Shown here one piece after another: positions 15,488 to 24,330 of a DNA stretch of 64,000 nucleotides. The notes below the pieces were generated by a model. That model did no database searches and was not told the DNA's origin. It saw only the letters and a list, made by a program, of their open reading frames with translations. A program made the position numbers and the translations under genes. Where the stretch lies: the NCBI GenBank assembly GCA_022511225.1, contig JAFLRZ010000001.1:1-64000 (forward strand), read 5' to 3'. This DNA comes from Eubacterium sp. GTDB taxonomy: Bacteria > Bacillota > Clostridia > Oscillospirales > Acutalibacteraceae. How positions within the stretch are numbered: the stretch's first letter is position 1; each line of letters opens with the position of its first letter.

Positions 15488-17614
15488 TTATATATTTTTT
15501 GACAGTTTATAAATAACAGAATAATCTTTTGCATTAATTATCCCGTCTCCTGTAACATCAAACAAAAATTTTGAATCATATGTTTTTGTGTTTATATATT
15601 TATTGACAAGACAGGGATGCCACATTTCAAGTAATACGTCTGCTGAAAGTGATATTCTTTCGTCTTTTTTACAGTCAGGACACTTATATGTAACCGTACC
15701 GTCAACAGCATAATTTTCCACAACGTATTTATGCGAGGTTTGATGATAGTCAATGATATTTTCAGTATTTTTAAATACACCATTGCTAAGATACAGCGTT
15801 CCATAGTCAGTTGATAAGTCAACTGCGGTAAGTGCTTCGCAGTCCCTTAGCGCTCCGTTATATAGATATCTCGCGTTTGGCATATATACAAATAATAGAC
15901 TGTTGCAATTTTCAAGAGCATATCTGCCGCATTTTGTAACATTTGGAGCAATTACCTTTTTCAGATTCGGGCAATTTGCAAACGCATATCCACCAATCGT
16001 TTCAATACTGCTTGGAAGAACGATAGTTTCAACACTTTGATTTCCTGCAAAGCAGTCTGCACCGATTGCAGTAACGGTCTTGCCGTCTATTTCACTCGGG
16101 ACCTTGATAACCTTGCTGTCTATAAGCTGACAGCGTGAGAGTGTTGATGTAGTACTGTTAAACGTATAATCATCTTCGTTATAAGAGGGAGCATTAATTA
16201 TTTTGTCCTTGCTCTTTCTCATTCTATCACCATAAGCAACGGCATTGACAGTAGTTGCACTTTCAAGCTCTAAGGTGTCACCGTTATAATATACACCCTT
16301 TGACTGAGTAATATTATTTGTCGCAATAGTTGAATTTGAATTTAATTTACAATAAATTCTTACACCTTCATCACAGTGAAAAGTTATTTTACTAAATCCT
16401 GTTGTTTCATTCTTTTCTAAATCATATGTAAAATCTGCTTGAGGTAGCTCCTTGCCGATAAGCTTGCATAATGATGCATAACCGTCAATGTATGAATAAG
16501 AATTATTATCTTCGTGCGAATACTCTGTAACTATATAGCTTTTGAGTGTTGAAGTTTTTAAAGAACTGTTTACACTAAGCATATTCACAAATATTGAGAG
16601 TGCCATAGGCGTTGCGGCAGAAGTACCGTCCCAATAGATATCACTGCCATCCTGAAAGGATCTGACAGTTGACCCTACTGTAAAATAATTTACACCTGTT
16701 CCGTAATTGCTGTATTTTGCCTTAGCTCTATTCGGACCAAGACTGCCTATTCCGATTACATTATCATGACAACTTGGATAATGCTTTAGAGATGTAGTAA
16801 GTTGATTACTTTCATTGCCGGCAGCCGCAACCATTATTGCTCCCCTGTTATATGCGTTATTAATAGCATTTTGTTGAGTTGTAGAGGTTTCGTAACTCCC
16901 ATAACTCATATTTAATATTTTACATTTGTCATTTGCAGTAGCCATGGTCATTGCCGTAGTAGCGCCATAATGACTAATACCGTCAGCATCTCCGCAGTCA
17001 TATGAGAATATTTTTACATTTCCCATAGTATTATAAATTATTGTACCACATATTTTTGTTCCGTGGTCGTTATCAGCACCTACGGTATTTCCAAGATTTT
17101 CTACAACACCTCTGGTAAGGTCATTTTCTTCACAACCTGTATCTATTACTCCGATTCTTATTTCGGGAAGGTCAGAATAATTTTCCTTGATTAGCTTAAT
17201 CATATCGTCAATATTACTTGCCGCTGTAGAATAGCATTTTGCATCATCATTATCAAGTATTTCATCACCGCAAAGAGTTAACTTACGGTCATAATCTACA
17301 CTTTCAACATAATCAAGTGAGTTATAATAAGCATAGGCTTTTTCAGCCTGTTCTCTTGTTTCAAACTGAAAAATCTGCAAGTCATCATAGCCTGATGCTT
17401 TTTGGAAAGCTCCCTGATCATCAAGCTTCTTTTTTGATACCACTGCAACTCTGTTTTCAATCTCGCCTGAAAGAGCAGTGGTTTCGTAATACATTTTTCT
17501 GACTTGTCTGCACTCTATTTCATCTGCAACAAATTTGCCGATTTCAATTATGCCAACCGTAAAAAACGAAAAAAATAAAACTATTACCAAAGCAAAGGAC
17601 ATAATTCTTTTCAA
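15488..17614 (-). CDS. Secreted subtilase (S8) with BspA-like LRR_5 repeats and a half dockerin
   Basis: About 708 residues. In order: signal peptide or anchor (MKRIMSFALVIVLFFSFFTVG); I9-like prodomain (about 55-110, ending YVESVDYDRKL); S8 domain with D158 (GVIDTG), H184 (NDHGTKICG), oxyanion N267 (AAAGNES) and nucleophile S332 (DGTSAATPMA), so the triad is intact; a beta-sandwich-like segment (about 400-465) resembling chitobiase C-terminal/FN3 modules; LRR_5 repeats (TVTAIGADCFAGNQSVE, SSIETIGGYAFANCPNL, VTKCGRYALENC); and a final DVTGDGIINAKDYSVIYKLSKN, one calcium-loop half of a type I dockerin. The TTG start at 17614 is preferred because AAAGGAG lies 8 bases upstream; the GTG at 17623 is too close to it. 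Paralogue of the gene at 47272-50556, with a shared upstream element. The role of degrading or processing surface proteins is inferred. Confidence 0.88.
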   Translation of the reverse strand: MKRIMSFALVIVLFFSFFTVGIIEIGKFVADEIECRQVRKMYYETTALSGEIENRVAVVSKKKLDDQGAFQKASGYDDLQIFQFETREQAEKAYAYYNSLDYVESVDYDRKLTLCGDEILDNDDAKCYSTAASNIDDMIKLIKENYSDLPEIRIGVIDTGCEENDLTRGVVENLGNTVGADNDHGTKICGTIIYNTMGNVKIFSYDCGDADGISHYGATTAMTMATANDKCKILNMSYGSYETSTTQQNAINNAYNRGAIMVAAAGNESNQLTTSLKHYPSCHDNVIGIGSLGPNRAKAKYSNYGTGVNYFTVGSTVRSFQDGSDIYWDGTSAATPMALSIFVNMLSVNSSLKTSTLKSYIVTEYSHEDNNSYSYIDGYASLCKLIGKELPQADFTYDLEKNETTGFSKITFHCDEGVRIYCKLNSNSTIATNNITQSKGVYYNGDTLELESATTVNAVAYGDRMRKSKDKIINAPSYNEDDYTFNSTTSTLSRCQLIDSKVIKVPSEIDGKTVTAIGADCFAGNQSVETIVLPSSIETIGGYAFANCPNLKKVIAPNVTKCGRYALENCNSLLFVYMPNARYLYNGALRDCEALTAVDLSTDYGTLYLSNGVFKNTENIIDYHQTSHKYVVENYAVDGTVTYKCPDCKKDERISLSADVLLEMWHPCLVNKYINTKTYDSKFLFDVTGDGIINAKDYSVIYKLSKNI

Positions 17615-17649
17615 GATGAACACTCCTTTTAATTATTCTGTCTATATGT

Positions 17650-17679
17650 ATGTACATTTTATCAGCAAAAACCTTACAC
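17650..17679 (-). promoter_or_regulatory. Shared subtilase promoter element, copy 1 (ECF sigma-like)
   Basis: On the minus strand: GTGTAAGGTTTTT, 10 variable bases, TGTACAT. The same two blocks with identical spacing stand upstream of the paralogous subtilase at 50590-50619. The arrangement TGTAAG-N16-TGTA resembles ECF promoters (SigW type TGAAAC-N16-CGTA). No SigA hexamers were seen here. Confidence 0.6.
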
Positions 17680-17685
17680 TTTTTT

Positions 17686-17721
17686 GCAAAAGAAAAAAGC
17701 CTCAGTATAAACTGAGGCTTT
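17686..17721 (-). terminator. Terminator after rplS
   Basis: Stem AAAGCCTCAGT/ACTGAGGCTTT (17696-17706 with 17711-17721), loop of 4, followed on the minus strand by TTTTTTCTTTT. Confidence 0.88.
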
Positions 17722-17734
17722 CTGAATGATTAAA

Positions 17735-18079
17735 TTACTGAATGTTCTCTTTAACCTTAGCTGCCTTACCAACGCGGTCACGAAGATAATAGAGCTTTGA
17801 ACGGCGAACCTTACCTGAGCGAACAACCTGTACGTCAACAACGTTTGGTGAGTGCATTGGGAATACTCTCTCAACACCAACACCGTATGAAAGGCGACGA
17901 ACAGTGAATGTCTTTGAGATGCCTGAACCCTTAATTGCGATTACAGTACCCTCAAACATCTGGATTCTTTCTCTGCTACCCTCACGGATATTAACTGATA
18001 CCTTTACAGTATCACCGATTGAGAACTTAGGAAGTTCTGCCTTTGTGCTGTCCTTTTCAATTAACTTAAGTGCGTCCAT
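17735..18079 (-). CDS. rplS: 50S ribosomal protein L19
   Basis: 114 residues. The family signature is complete: [58 protein letters not shown] and the C-terminal [23 protein letters not shown]19 sits at the 30S-50S interface. RBS AGGAGG precedes the ATG. It is a single-gene unit with its own promoter, a leader of about 115 bases and a strong terminator. Confidence 0.98.
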   Translation of the reverse strand: MDALKLIEKDSTKAELPKFSIGDTVKVSVNIREGSRERIQMFEGTVIAIKGSGISKTFTVRRLSYGVGVERVFPMHSPNVVDVQVVRSGKVRRSKLYYLRDRVGKAAKVKENIQ

Positions 18080-18083
18080 TTCA

Positions 18084-18194
18084 ATTCCTCCTGTTTTTTA
18101 TGAGATGTTCATATCAATACTGAAAGAGGACCATCTTCTTAAATGCTGACACATAGCAATTTACGCGTTGCAAGAGATGCAACGGAACAAATGC
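18084..18194 (-). promoter_or_regulatory. Structured 5' leader of rplS, candidate L19 autoregulatory RNA
   Basis: About 110 transcribed bases before rplS contain a hairpin GTTGCA-TCTCT-TGCAAC and further short complementary segments ahead of the AGGAGG site. Firmicute rplS leaders are known to include an L19 leader motif, but I cannot confirm the match to that consensus by eye. Confidence 0.4.
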
Positions 18195-18200
18195 TTAGAT

Positions 18201-18229
18201 ATGTTACCACAAACGGTTACAAAATGCAA
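18201..18229 (-). promoter_or_regulatory. Promoter of rplS
   Basis: Minus-strand TTGCAT (18224-18229), 17 bp, TAACAT (18201-18206). Confidence 0.65.
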
Positions 18230-18234
18230 GACTT

Positions 18235-18900
18235 TTATTTAAATTCCTTGTAATTTTTGTCAAGTAAGGAAATTCTACTGATATTTTTCCATTCAAAATC
18301 CATATCAATAAGCCTTATTATCGTATCAAAAAGAAGCGATGGATTAAGATTTCTTTCTGTTCCTGCAAGAAGTCTTATATTTAGAACGATAATATCGTTT
18401 CTTATTGAAATTGAATACTTATCAATATATGACTTGATATTAGTTTCCTTAAAAACTTTTTTCTTGCCTTTTTTGCCCTTTTTTAGTGCGATTATTTCAT
18501 CGGCTGACAAAACGTTATTAATCAACTCAAGAGCCTTTTCGTTATCTGCAAACTGAAGCTTGAAAACATAGTCTGAATAAACTATTTCACTTTGATCACG
18601 AAACTCATCGTAAACGTCTATTATTCTAAGCTCATAAGGCAAAACCTTATTCATTCTGCTTTTAATTTCATCATTTGAAATATCCTGAATGAGCCTGATA
18701 TCGACACTTTCGCAAAGGCTCTCAACACCGAATGAAAGCGGAAGTGAAAAGTTCATATACGGATGCGGATTAAAGCCCTCTGTATACCAAAGAGGAATGT
18801 CCGCTCTGTTAAATGCTCTGCCCATAGCTCTCATTATATCAAGGTGGCTGATATATTTGAGTCTGCCGTCTTTTGCAAAACGAAGTCTAACTTCTCGCAT
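18235..18900 (-). CDS. TIGR03936 family radical SAM-linked protein (DUF2344)
   Basis: About 221 residues. The N-terminus is diagnostic: VRLRFAKDGRLKYISHLD, then GRAFNRADIPLWYTEGFNPHP and FSLPLSFGVESLCESVDI. This family is nearly always adjacent to, or fused with, the TIGR03960 radical SAM protein, as here (14-base overlap). The biochemical role is unknown; a link to RNA modification or the RNase E/G neighbourhood has been suggested by gene context only. The ATG at 18900 is preferred because GGAGGTGC lies just upstream. Confidence 0.9.
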   Translation of the reverse strand: MREVRLRFAKDGRLKYISHLDIMRAMGRAFNRADIPLWYTEGFNPHPYMNFSLPLSFGVESLCESVDIRLIQDISNDEIKSRMNKVLPYELRIIDVYDEFRDQSEIVYSDYVFKLQFADNEKALELINNVLSADEIIALKKGKKGKKKVFKETNIKSYIDKYSISIRNDIIVLNIRLLAGTERNLNPSLLFDTIIRLIDMDFEWKNISRISLLDKNYKEFK

Positions 18901-20728
18901 CACAAGCACCTCCGTTAAGCTTATTTGCACCACAGCCCGAACACTTTATACGGCAATGAGGCGTTGTTTCGTTATTATGCGCCTTTTTATTTTCTTGTTC
19001 AAGAAATCTTCGGCTGACACCAAAATCAAGATGATCCCAAGGCAGAAGCTCGGAAAAATCTCTTCTTCTGTGAGTATAAAAATGCGGATCAAGATTATTC
19101 TCCTCAAATGCCTGAAGCCACGCGTCAAAGTTGAACTTATCATCCCACGAATCAAACTTGCATCCAAGCTCATACGCACGAAGTATCACCTTGCCGAGCC
19201 GTCTGTCACCTCTTGCAAGCACACCCTCTAACAGAGATGTCGGTGTATCGTGATACGAAACACGAATTTTTTTGCTCGGTATTGATTTGAGCAGATACTC
19301 CTGCTTTGCCTTTAGCGACTCCTGGCTGTCCTCAGGCTCCCACTGAAACGGTGTAAACGGCTTAGGAATAAACGATGCACAGGATATTGACACCTGACAG
19401 CCTGTCCCTTTCTGCCTGTCGGGATTTTTGTAGAAGGTATGAATTACTTCCATAGCGAGATTGGCAATACCCTCGATATCCTCCATTGTTTCTGTCGGAA
19501 GTCCCATCATAAAGTATAGTTTTACCGACGACCAACCATTATTAAATACCTTAGTGCAGGTATCAAGAAGCTCCTGCTCTGTAACATTTTTATTTATAAC
19601 GTCACGAAGGCGCTGTGTACCTGCTTCAGGAGCAAAAGTAAGACCGCTCCTTCTGACCTTATTGAGCTTTTCTACAAGTTCATCAGAAAAATTATCAACT
19701 CTCAGGCTTGGAAGCGATAGATTAATATTATCCTTGACAGTCCAATCAATAAGAGTAGTGAGCATATTATTTACATCACTGTGATCTGATGTTGAAAGCG
19801 AGCAAAGAGAAATTTCATCATAGCCTGTATTTTTTATCAGCTCCTTGCACTGCTGATTAATCGTTTCAACATTTTTTTCGCGGATAGGTCTATAAATAAA
19901 TCCTGCCTGACAAAAACGGCATCCACGTATACATCCCCTGAAAATTTCCTCAACTGCTCTGTCATGAACAATGCTTATGTAAGGAACAACGAACTCCTTG
20001 GGATAATACACCTTGTTCATATCGGAAATAATAGACTTTTTAACTACTGCAGGGGCGTCATTGATAGGTTTAAGGCTCTTTAACGTGCCGTCGTCATTAT
20101 AGCTGTCCTCATAAAATGACGGAACGTAAACTCCCGTAATATCCTTAGCCTTATATAAGAATTCCTGTTTGCTTAAACCTTTTTTCTTACAGTCCTTTAG
20201 TAAGTCGATAACCTCGTTGGTGCTTTCTTCTCCCTCTCCGAGAAACACGATATCAACAAAATCGGCAATCGGCTCAGGATTACAGCAACACGGACCCCCT
20301 ACGCAGATTATAGGAGTAAGATCATTTCTCTCACTGCTTAAAAGCTTAATACCCGCAAGGTTGAGCATATTGAGCATATTTGTATAGCAAAGCTCATACT
20401 GAAGCGTAAAGCCGATCATATCAAAATTTTTAATATAATCTCCGCTTTCAAGGGCAAAAAGAGGTACGTTATACTTTCGCATCTGCTCCTCCATATCGGT
20501 ATCAGGAGCAAAAACCCTTTCGCACCAAGCGTCTTCTCTCTCGTTGACAAGTCCATATAAAATCTTCATACCAAGATGGCTCATACCGATTTCATACGTA
20601 TCAGGGAAGCAAAATGCATAACGAATGTCAATCTCGTTCTTGTCCTTAACGACAGAATTAAGCTCACCGCCGATATATCTTGCAGGCTTTTGAACATACT
20701 GCAATATTTTTTCAACTTCTTTTTTCAT
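18887..20728 (-). CDS. TIGR03960 family B12-binding domain radical SAM protein
   Basis: About 613 residues. The N-terminal region looks like a cobalamin-binding-type Rossmann segment (DIRYAFCFPDTYEIGMSHLG). The radical SAM cluster motif is CIRGCRFC (C-x3-C-x2-C) in EEIFRGCIRGCRFCQAGF. LTFAPEAGTQRLRDVINK is the usual downstream beta-strand motif. The C-terminus has CRIKCSGCGANKLNGGAC, a probable zinc or extra cluster site. The function is unknown, with the TIGR03936 protein as partner. The ATG at 20728 is preferred because TGAGG precedes it by 7 bases; an upstream TTG has no RBS. It overlaps the stop of the M50 gene by a few bases or less. Confidence 0.92.
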   Translation of the reverse strand: MKKEVEKILQYVQKPARYIGGELNSVVKDKNEIDIRYAFCFPDTYEIGMSHLGMKILYGLVNEREDAWCERVFAPDTDMEEQMRKYNVPLFALESGDYIKNFDMIGFTLQYELCYTNMLNMLNLAGIKLLSSERNDLTPIICVGGPCCCNPEPIADFVDIVFLGEGEESTNEVIDLLKDCKKKGLSKQEFLYKAKDITGVYVPSFYEDSYNDDGTLKSLKPINDAPAVVKKSIISDMNKVYYPKEFVVPYISIVHDRAVEEIFRGCIRGCRFCQAGFIYRPIREKNVETINQQCKELIKNTGYDEISLCSLSTSDHSDVNNMLTTLIDWTVKDNINLSLPSLRVDNFSDELVEKLNKVRRSGLTFAPEAGTQRLRDVINKNVTEQELLDTCTKVFNNGWSSVKLYFMMGLPTETMEDIEGIANLAMEVIHTFYKNPDRQKGTGCQVSISCASFIPKPFTPFQWEPEDSQESLKAKQEYLLKSIPSKKIRVSYHDTPTSLLEGVLARGDRRLGKVILRAYELGCKFDSWDDKFNFDAWLQAFEENNLDPHFYTHRRRDFSELLPWDHLDFGVSRRFLEQENKKAHNNETTPHCRIKCSGCGANKLNGGACDARS

Positions 20729-20736
20729 ATTAAACC

Positions 20737-21252
20737 TCAATAATTTACACTATAGGCAATTAGGTACAACACAATAAGCAGCATAGAAAATGAATTATAT
20801 TTTACTATCAGATATATTGAAAACACTAATAGTAATATGATAAAAATTCTGCTGATACTCTTTGATAATCTTACTGAAAACAAATCAAGCAGTCTGCCTG
20901 CATCAAGCGGAAAAACAGGGAGCATATTAATAGCAAACAGAATCAAATTAAAATCATCACGAAGAAACAGATACAAAATAAAATTAAGTATAGGACCTGC
21001 TGAAATTACGGCAAATTCCTTTGCTCTTGAAAGCTTTGTTTCGTACTTCATTGCAACGCCGTAGTATGAAAAACGTATTAAATCTGCCTTACCGCCAACA
21101 ATGAGAAGAACAATCAGATGCCCTGCCTCGTGAATGATTGAAAATAGTAAAATATAAAGAACATTATCTGCAGAAAGAAGTGCAGAAACAGAGAGAATAA
21201 GCATAAAAGCAAAATCAACTCTTATTCTGCAATTTAAAATAGTAAACTCCAC
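20737..21252 (-). CDS. M50 family site-2-type membrane metalloprotease (SpoIVFB-like)
   Basis: A polytopic membrane protein with the HExxH zinc motif (SIIHEAGHLIVLL) in one hydrophobic segment and the third-ligand motif NMLPVFPLDAGRLLDLF in a later one, as in intramembrane M50 proteases. Most of the protein is transmembrane. SpoIVFB processes pro-sigma K, but similar short M50 proteins next to TIGR03960 are common in Clostridia and their substrate is unknown. The start is uncertain: the frame is open to a TTG at 21309 inside ruvX without an RBS, while the GTG at 21252 follows GGTGAT and gives about 171 residues, so I chose that. Confidence 0.82.
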   Translation of the reverse strand: MEFTILNCRIRVDFAFMLILSVSALLSADNVLYILLFSIIHEAGHLIVLLIVGGKADLIRFSYYGVAMKYETKLSRAKEFAVISAGPILNFILYLFLRDDFNLILFAINMLPVFPLDAGRLLDLFSVRLSKSISRIFIILLLVFSIYLIVKYNSFSMLLIVLYLIAYSVNY

Positions 21253-21292
21253 AATATCACCATAATATATTACGATATTGCGCAGTAAATAA

Positions 21293-21703
21293 TTACCTTC
21301 TTTTGTCAATATAACTTTGTAAAATTACAACTGCGGATACTGAATCGACTGTATTCTTACGTTTTTTACCGCGAACGTTGTTATAACTTAAAATATCGTG
21401 AGCGATAACAGTCGTTAATCTCTCATCTTCAAAATCAATCGGAATATCAACTTTTTCGCTTAGCGCATCTCCGAGTGCCCTGCACTCTTCTGCCCTAAAG
21501 CCGTAACTTCCGTCCATATTTCGTGGCAAGCCGATGACAATCATTTCGGCTTTTTCTTTTTTTGCAATTTCTACAAGCTTATCAACAAGCTTTGGGCGAT
21601 ACTGTTCTTCAATTGTACAGTATGCGCCGGCAAGAACTTCTCTTACATCACAAAAGGCAACACCTGTTCTGGTGTCACCGTAATCAACTGACATAATTTT
21701 CAT
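21293..21703 (-). CDS. ruvX: Putative pre-16S rRNA nuclease (Holliday junction resolvase-like)
   Basis: A 136-residue YqgF/RuvX protein with an RNase H-like fold. The conserved acidic sites are SVDYGDTRTGVAFCD (first Asp), IVIGLPRNMDGS and DFEDERLTTVIAHDIL. The family is involved in 16S rRNA 5' end maturation. The start follows AGGTGAAT. In this window it heads ruvX-M50-TIGR03960-TIGR03936, whereas alaS and the DUF965 gene, its frequent partners in Firmicutes, are absent. Confidence 0.94.
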   Translation of the reverse strand: MKIMSVDYGDTRTGVAFCDVREVLAGAYCTIEEQYRPKLVDKLVEIAKKEKAEMIVIGLPRNMDGSYGFRAEECRALGDALSEKVDIPIDFEDERLTTVIAHDILSYNNVRGKKRKNTVDSVSAVVILQSYIDKRR

Positions 21704-21719
21704 TATTCACCTATAAATC

Positions 21720-21751
21720 AAGGGGAAATCAAGAGTAACCGATTTCCCCTT
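21720..21751. terminator. Inverted repeat between the PBP gene and ruvX, possible weak terminator
   Basis: An 11 bp stem AAGGGGAAATC/GATTTCCCCTT with a 10-base loop. It stands after the PBP stop, but neither side has a good T tract (minus side GATTTATAG), so termination would be inefficient, or the structure may regulate ruvX. Confidence 0.45.
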
Positions 21752-21793
21752 AACAAACAAAAATATATTCGATACGCTCAAGTTCAGATGATT

Positions 21794-24256
21794 TTATTCG
21801 TCACTTTCCTCTTTTTTGGCTCCTGTAGTCTTAGCTTCTGCAGTAGTTTCCTCTTTTTTAGAGTCAGTTCCCTTATCGTCACCTGAATCATCTTTCTTGT
21901 CTTTCTTTTCGTCCTCTTCTTTCTCTTCGGTAAATTCTTCATAACAGTAACCGGGCAGATTATTCTTATCATACCAGCCGTAAACACCTGTTCCGTCACG
22001 AAGCTTACCGCAATTTGTGCAATAGGATCTCTGAACAATTCCATCAAACTCAGTGAACTGAGTGTCATATTCAGCATTATTCTTATTAAGAGCTTCGTAT
22101 ACCTGCTCCATAACTGCTTTCCAGATAGTTCCTGCAGGATTTGGCGAAAGAGAATAATAAACCTCTTTCGGCTTATCATATCCATACCATGTTGCAGCGA
22201 TAAAATTAGGTGTACCGCCTACAAACCATCTGTCCTTATCATCATTAGTGGTACCTGTTTTACCAAAACATTCAATGCCTGAAAGCTTATACGAAGTACC
22301 TGTACCCTGAGTCATAACAGTTTGAAGCAGCTTGTTCATTACCCAAGCAGTACCCTCGGAAATTGCCTCTTCCTTATGCTTCTCGGCGTCTTTTTCGATG
22401 ATTACGTTACCACGGCTATCCTCGATTTTATAATAGCAATATGGCTCATAATAGTAACCGCCATTACCGAAAGCAGCATATGCAGCAGTAATATCAAGAA
22501 CTTTTGCACCATTTGTAAGAGAACCGATTGCCATTGGTCCGTAGTCAACGTCTCTTATGCTGTCGAGTGATGATAAATGAAATTTCTCACTGAGGTAATC
22601 AAACGACCATTCAACACTTTCAGCGTCAACAGTTCTTGCTGAAATAGTGTTGAGTGAATTGGCAAGACCGTACTGAAGAGTAACGTAATTATTTGAATAA
22701 TGACCACCTTGGTTAACAGGCCACGGCTTTCCCTCAACCATAGTAAACGGCTTATCCTGAAATTTAGTTGACCAGTAGATATCAAAGTCGTCATCGTTAA
22801 GACTCTTTTCGAGGGCAGGAGCATAGACGGCAATTGGTTTGATTGTGGAGCCGGGTGGTCTTGTTGACATTGTAGCACGATTAAGAAGAAGTGCACCCTT
22901 ATTTTTGCCGGTACCTCCAACAACACCTAAAACTCTTCCCTGATAATCCATAATGCACATTGCGCCCTGTACTGTTTCATCAGGCATTCTGCGATAGTTT
23001 TCATAAACGTCTTCAAGTGCATCCTGAACGTCAAAATCAATCGCAGTATATATTTTAAGTCCTCCGCCGTAAACAAGGTCTTTTGCCTTTTTAGCGGTGT
23101 AACCCATTTTCTGCAAATCTTCCTGAACTGTAGTAATTACGTAGTCCACGTAATAATTCGTGATATTGTCTTTATCTTTTTTGGAATTTTTATTCTTTAT
23201 CTTTGAGCCTTTATAATTTTTACTGTTTGTAAAAATCATTTTATAGTTAATAGCTTCCTCGTACTGCTCTTCGGTAATAAAGCCGTTATCTTCGCTTGCC
23301 ATTTCTTCAAGAATCCACTTCTGACGTTGCTGATTACCGTTTTCAGTTTCGTAGTTAATGAGCGGATCGTACTGAGTAGGTGCTTTTGTGATAGCTGAAA
23401 GGCAGGCACACTCTGCAATATTAAGATCTGATACTTCTTTGCCAAAATATCTCTCTGCAGCAGTCTTTACTCCGTAGCATCCGTTTGAAAGATAAATCGT
23501 GTTGAGGTATGCCTCTAAAATCTGCTCTTTATCGTAATTGCGCTCTATATTGAGAGCTCTTAAAATCTCATTGAATTTTCTTACGTAGGTAACGCTGTTA
23601 TCATCAGTAAGGTTCTTAATAAGCTGTTGAGTAATTGTAGAGCCGCCCTGACCGGAATTTGACGGCTTTACGAGAACGCCGATAGTTCTTATCCAGTCAA
23701 CACCGTGATGCTTGTAAAAGCGCTTATCCTCAGTTGCAATAATTGCCTTTGGCAGATACTCGCTCATTTCATCAAGACTTACCCAGATACGGTTTTCCTC
23801 GCCGTGAAGTCGGGTAATCTCAACAATATCATCACCATCTATACCGTAAATAAATGACGTCTGATTCTGCGAAAGAGCCTCTTCTGTTAAATCGAACACA
23901 GGATCGCCGTAAACTACGCTGTAGCCGTAGATAGCAATTACTGAAAAGCATACTACTCCCACAATTCCTGCAATCATAGCACATCCGACTATTAATTTGC
24001 CGAGTCTGCCGAGAGCCTTCTGAGCAGGGGTACGTTCCTTTTTAGCTTTTCTTTTTTTAGCCATTTTTTGCTCAAGCTCTTTTTCGATTTCTCTGCCTCT
24101 TTTAACCCTTTTAGATTTCTTTTCAGCAGGCGAAACATTATATGAGGTTGGTAATTTTTCTGATTTTGCTTCTCGTGCATTCTTGTCCTCGTCATATGCC
24201 TTGGCAGAATTATTCATAAAAGATTTGAGTAAATCATCATAATCATTTGAAGCCAC
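21794..24256 (-). CDS. Class A penicillin-binding protein (PBP1A type)
   Basis: A bifunctional peptidoglycan synthase anchored in the membrane. The order is: a cytoplasmic Lys/Arg-rich tail of about 85 residues; one transmembrane segment (LIVGCAMIAGIVGVVCFSVIAI); GT51 glycosyltransferase with catalytic Glu in EDKRFYKHHGVDW and GGSTITQQLIKN; then a transpeptidase with SxxK in RPPGSTIKPI, SxN in NSLNTISA and KTGTTND. It ends in a low-complexity Glu/Lys/Asp/Thr tail (about 60 residues), probably disordered and extracellular, after a short Cys-containing segment (YCTNCGKLRDGTG). The GTG at 24256 is preferred because GGAGG lies 7 bases upstream; the GTG at 24262 is too close. At about 820 residues it is typical. 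Confidence 0.95.
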   Translation of the reverse strand: MASNDYDDLLKSFMNNSAKAYDEDKNAREAKSEKLPTSYNVSPAEKKSKRVKRGREIEKELEQKMAKKRKAKKERTPAQKALGRLGKLIVGCAMIAGIVGVVCFSVIAIYGYSVVYGDPVFDLTEEALSQNQTSFIYGIDGDDIVEITRLHGEENRIWVSLDEMSEYLPKAIIATEDKRFYKHHGVDWIRTIGVLVKPSNSGQGGSTITQQLIKNLTDDNSVTYVRKFNEILRALNIERNYDKEQILEAYLNTIYLSNGCYGVKTAAERYFGKEVSDLNIAECACLSAITKAPTQYDPLINYETENGNQQRQKWILEEMASEDNGFITEEQYEEAINYKMIFTNSKNYKGSKIKNKNSKKDKDNITNYYVDYVITTVQEDLQKMGYTAKKAKDLVYGGGLKIYTAIDFDVQDALEDVYENYRRMPDETVQGAMCIMDYQGRVLGVVGGTGKNKGALLLNRATMSTRPPGSTIKPIAVYAPALEKSLNDDDFDIYWSTKFQDKPFTMVEGKPWPVNQGGHYSNNYVTLQYGLANSLNTISARTVDAESVEWSFDYLSEKFHLSSLDSIRDVDYGPMAIGSLTNGAKVLDITAAYAAFGNGGYYYEPYCYYKIEDSRGNVIIEKDAEKHKEEAISEGTAWVMNKLLQTVMTQGTGTSYKLSGIECFGKTGTTNDDKDRWFVGGTPNFIAATWYGYDKPKEVYYSLSPNPAGTIWKAVMEQVYEALNKNNAEYDTQFTEFDGIVQRSYCTNCGKLRDGTGVYGWYDKNNLPGYCYEEFTEEKEEDEKKDKKDDSGDDKGTDSKKEETTAEAKTTGAKKEESDE

Positions 24257-24330
24257 AATCACACCTCCATAATTTTGTACTAATATTATAATATAAAATA
24301 TGTGAGAAATAAAGTACTAAATTGTAAAAT

